Shown: positions 6,161-7,820 of the stretch, piece after piece
Layout of the letters: the number at the start of each line of letters is the position of its first letter
Position numbering within the stretch: position 1 is the first letter of the stretch
Assembly: GCA_934667465.1 (NCBI GenBank)
Contig: CAKUMG010000236.1
Span: 1 to 7,820, forward strand
DNA from: an uncultured Actinoplanes sp.
Lineage (GTDB): Bacteria; Actinomycetota; Actinomycetes; Mycobacteriales; Micromonosporaceae
Reading direction: 5' to 3'
Length of the DNA stretch: 7,820 nt
Made by a program: the position numbers and the translations under genes
Notes under the pieces: model-generated
Databases searched by the model: none
What the model was told of the DNA's origin: nothing
The model's input: only the letters and a program-made list of their open reading frames with translations

Positions 6161-7105
6161 TCAGCCGGTCCGGCCCAGGGTCACGGTGCGGGATCCGGGT
6201 GTGAAGTCGGCGAAGGACTGCTGCCAGGACTCACCGGGCCAGTGGTATGTCACCCGGCCCTCGACGGGCCGGTAGTGGGCTGTGTAGAGCGTTCTCGACC
6301 CCTGCTCGGCGACGGATCGGTACAGCGGCGGCCTCAGCATCGCCGCCACGTCCACGCCGGCGGCGCGGATGGTGCGCAGCCGCTCCTGCGTCCGCAGGGC
6401 GCGTTCCTGCTCGTCGGTCACCGGCAGGTGCTGGTGGTTGGCGGCGCAGGCGTCCGGCGCCACCGTCGGTGACATGTCCGGTCCCACGAACACCGTCACC
6501 GCCGTGGTGGGATCGACAAGGGTGAGGTTCTGGGGGACGGCGACCGGCAGGAACCGCAGCCTGCCGACCGCCTCGTCGACGGTGTCGCACGTCTCCAGCA
6601 AATAGCGCACCACGATGAAGATGCCGAAGCCGCGTCCGTAGGCGGAACGTCCGCCCCAGGTGAGCGAGATCGCCAGACCGGCGTCGTTCATCCCGTCCAG
6701 CAGACCCCACAGCATGTCCTGCATCCCGAGCACGGGGCGCAGGAAGCAACTGGAGACGATGGTCCCCTCGCACTGGTCGGGCCGCAGGTCATAGTTGCGC
6801 AGGAGAGAGGCGTTCGCGCCGATCTGGGTGCACGCCTGGGAGAATGGCCGCAGCGCCGCGTGAGTGAGGAAGGCTTCCGCCCCGGGCCGGTCGAGCTCGC
6901 CGGTCAGGCGGCCCAGGACCGGGACCAACTCCGGCATGTACGCACGGAACAGCGCCCGAACCCGATCCGCGCCCTCCGGAGTACGGCCCTCCTCGGTCAG
7001 CAGGCCTTCCATCTCCTGCCACAGACCCCGGGCGTGGGCGGCCCACCGCCCGTCACCGCCGCCGCCGACCTCGATCGCCCGGAAGGTCTTGTGCTCGTCC
7101 CGCAA
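6161..7105 (-). CDS. Peptidase C45 / acyl-CoA:6-APA acyltransferase-like Ntn hydrolase
   Basis: The 314-aa product matches the C45 family of autoproteolytic Ntn hydrolases, which includes fungal isopenicillin N acyltransferase and many bacterial amide hydrolases. The segment ACTQIGANASLLRNYD contains the expected nucleophile C92, which in the family becomes the new N-terminus after self-cleavage, and the RNYD signature (103-106). Downstream are GMNDAGLAISLTWGG (138-152), PQNLTLVD (191-198) and ANHQH (222-226), all in family order. The N-terminal part FRAIEVGG fits the first strand of the propeptide. The start is a TTG with AGGGGG five bases before it. No in-frame ATG precedes it before a stop, and a later start would remove the conserved N-terminus. 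There is no signal peptide, so the enzyme is cytoplasmic. The substrate, perhaps an N-acyl amide or peptide, is unknown. Confidence 0.87.
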   Translation of the reverse strand: MRDEHKTFRAIEVGGGGDGRWAAHARGLWQEMEGLLTEEGRTPEGADRVRALFRAYMPELVPVLGRLTGELDRPGAEAFLTHAALRPFSQACTQIGANASLLRNYDLRPDQCEGTIVSSCFLRPVLGMQDMLWGLLDGMNDAGLAISLTWGGRSAYGRGFGIFIVVRYLLETCDTVDEAVGRLRFLPVAVPQNLTLVDPTTAVTVFVGPDMSPTVAPDACAANHQHLPVTDEQERALRTQERLRTIRAAGVDVAAMLRPPLYRSVAEQGSRTLYTAHYRPVEGRVTYHWPGESWQQSFADFTPGSRTVTLGRTG

Positions 7106-7140
7106 GGCTGCCCCCTGTGAGAATCGGCCGGGGTAAGGGC

Positions 7141-7154
7141 AACCTAGCTAGTTT
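7141..7154. repeat. Near-palindrome with CTAGCTAG core upstream of the C45 gene
   Basis: AACCTAGCTAGTTT is symmetric except for one pair and contains the 8-bp perfect palindrome CTAGCTAG (7144-7151). CTAG is generally rare in high-GC genomes, and the site lies 36-49 bases upstream of the C45 start codon in an otherwise GC-rich gap. It could be a regulator site or part of the promoter; I cannot assign a clear -35/-10 pair here. Confidence 0.35.
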
Positions 7155-7168
7155 CGGGGTGAATGACC

Positions 7169-7194
7169 AGGTGGTTGTGCACGCACGGCCACCT
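7169..7194 (-). terminator. Hairpin after the SWIM gene, possible terminator
   Basis: An inverted repeat begins 11 bases beyond the SWIM stop codon. The outer arms AGGTGG and CCACCT enclose a second pair, GTGC and GCAC, with a 2x2 mismatch between them. There is no T-tract, which is common for actinobacterial terminators but makes the call weak. It would separate the SWIM transcript from the C45 gene. Confidence 0.35.
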
Positions 7195-7205
7195 CGTGCC
7201 GACGG

Positions 7206-7820
7206 TCAGCGCGGGTCGTAGAACGTGGCCGGGTCCAGGTCGGACAGCCGGACCCGGTCGGGGTCGTGGGCCGTCGTCAGGTCCGCCGCTTCCTCGGTCA
7301 CGCCCACGCCGCGGAGTTCCACGGCCAGGCGGGGGCGCTCGTCGACCAGTTGGACGAGGCGGTGCACCGCGGTCAGGACGTGCACGCACGGGCGGCGCTT
7401 GCTCGTGCAGTCGCACTCCGCGTCGAGCTCGGCCAGGGGGACGTTGACGTTGATCTTCCGGTGCCAGAGCTCGAGTTCCAGGGCGTCGGGGAGGTCACCC
7501 GCCGCGGGGGCAGGGTTCTCGGCGAGCAGCTTGACCACCTCGGACCGTTGCGACGCGGTCCAGGGCGGGATCGTGATCCGGACCTGCGAGGTCACGCCCG
7601 CGACCACGACCCGGGCCTCGATCAGGCCGGACCGGACCGTCAGCGTGGCGGCGTCGTTGCGGGCTAGGCTGCGCGCCTTCGGCAGGAGCGCGTTCGGGCC
7701 GGCGGCGGCGGTCGGAGCCACCGTACGCAGCCAGGCCTTGCCCCACACCGTCGCCCCGAACTCGGCGGCCGTCACGAAACCCGCCCGGAGACGTGCGAAG
7801 CGGCCGTCACGAAGCACCGC
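7206..7820 (-). CDS. SWIM zinc-finger protein (5' end probably outside window)
   Basis: At least 204 residues are visible, ending at the stop at 7208-7206. The SWIM zinc-binding motif CxCx6CxH reads CDCTSKRRPCVH, with ligand codons at 7413-7415, 7407-7409, 7386-7388 and 7380-7382. The segment FGATVWGKAWLRTVAP near the visible start is typical of the N-terminal region of actinobacterial SWIM proteins. The frame is open to the right edge. A GTG at 7817 could be a start but has no visible ribosome site within the window, so I treat the gene as partial. SWIM proteins of this kind are thought to bind DNA or proteins and often lie next to SNF2-type helicase genes; such a neighbour would be outside the window. 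The following 100-bp gap holds a hairpin and a palindrome, so this gene is probably transcribed apart from the C45 gene. Confidence 0.85.
   Translation of the reverse strand, partial: AVLRDGRFARLRAGFVTAAEFGATVWGKAWLRTVAPTAAAGPNALLPKARSLARNDAATLTVRSGLIEARVVVAGVTSQVRITIPPWTASQRSEVVKLLAENPAPAAGDLPDALELELWHRKINVNVPLAELDAECDCTSKRRPCVHVLTAVHRLVQLVDERPRLAVELRGVGVTEEAADLTTAHDPDRVRLSDLDPATFYDPR

Overview
The window is about 70% G+C with strong third-position G/C bias, and its gene content (GH81 glucanase, SWIM zinc-finger protein, many TetR regulators) points to a high-GC actinobacterium of the Streptomyces/Actinomadura/Actinoplanes kind. This is inferred from composition and families; no marker gene fixes the genus. 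All genes look chromosomal and metabolic. I see no IS element, phage gene, tRNA, rRNA or CRISPR array.

Left block (1-2166, minus strand): a secreted family 81 endo-beta-1,3-glucanase, cut at its C-terminus by the window edge. Its promoter carries a perfect 16-bp palindrome of the LacI-family type over the likely -10 box, so it looks sugar-regulated. A 230-265 bp stretch without genes follows.

Middle block 1 (2432-4036): a TetR-family repressor (minus) diverges from an aldo/keto reductase (plus). Two copies of a 20-bp inverted repeat lie between them, the layout of a self-regulated repressor that also controls its divergent enzyme gene.

Middle block 2 (4084-5496): a two-gene plus-strand operon encodes a muconolactone-isomerase-like small barrel protein and, with an ATGA overlap, a small multi-pass membrane protein. 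It converges with a second TetR gene on the minus strand, overlapping it by 14 bp. The same operator pattern, TGATGnC-N7-GACAnC, occurs in the promoter of the two-gene operon and just upstream of the second TetR gene. This ties regulator and operon together without outside data.

Right block (5608-7820, minus strand): a TTG-started peptidase C45 / acyltransferase-like Ntn hydrolase is followed one base later by a 177-183 aa protein of unknown function. Upstream lies the C-terminal part of a SWIM zinc-finger protein that continues past the right edge.

The window is mostly ordinary accessory metabolism. The parts most worth following are the two self-consistent TetR regulons, the uncharacterised isomerase-like/membrane protein pair, and the C45 hydrolase with its unknown partner.
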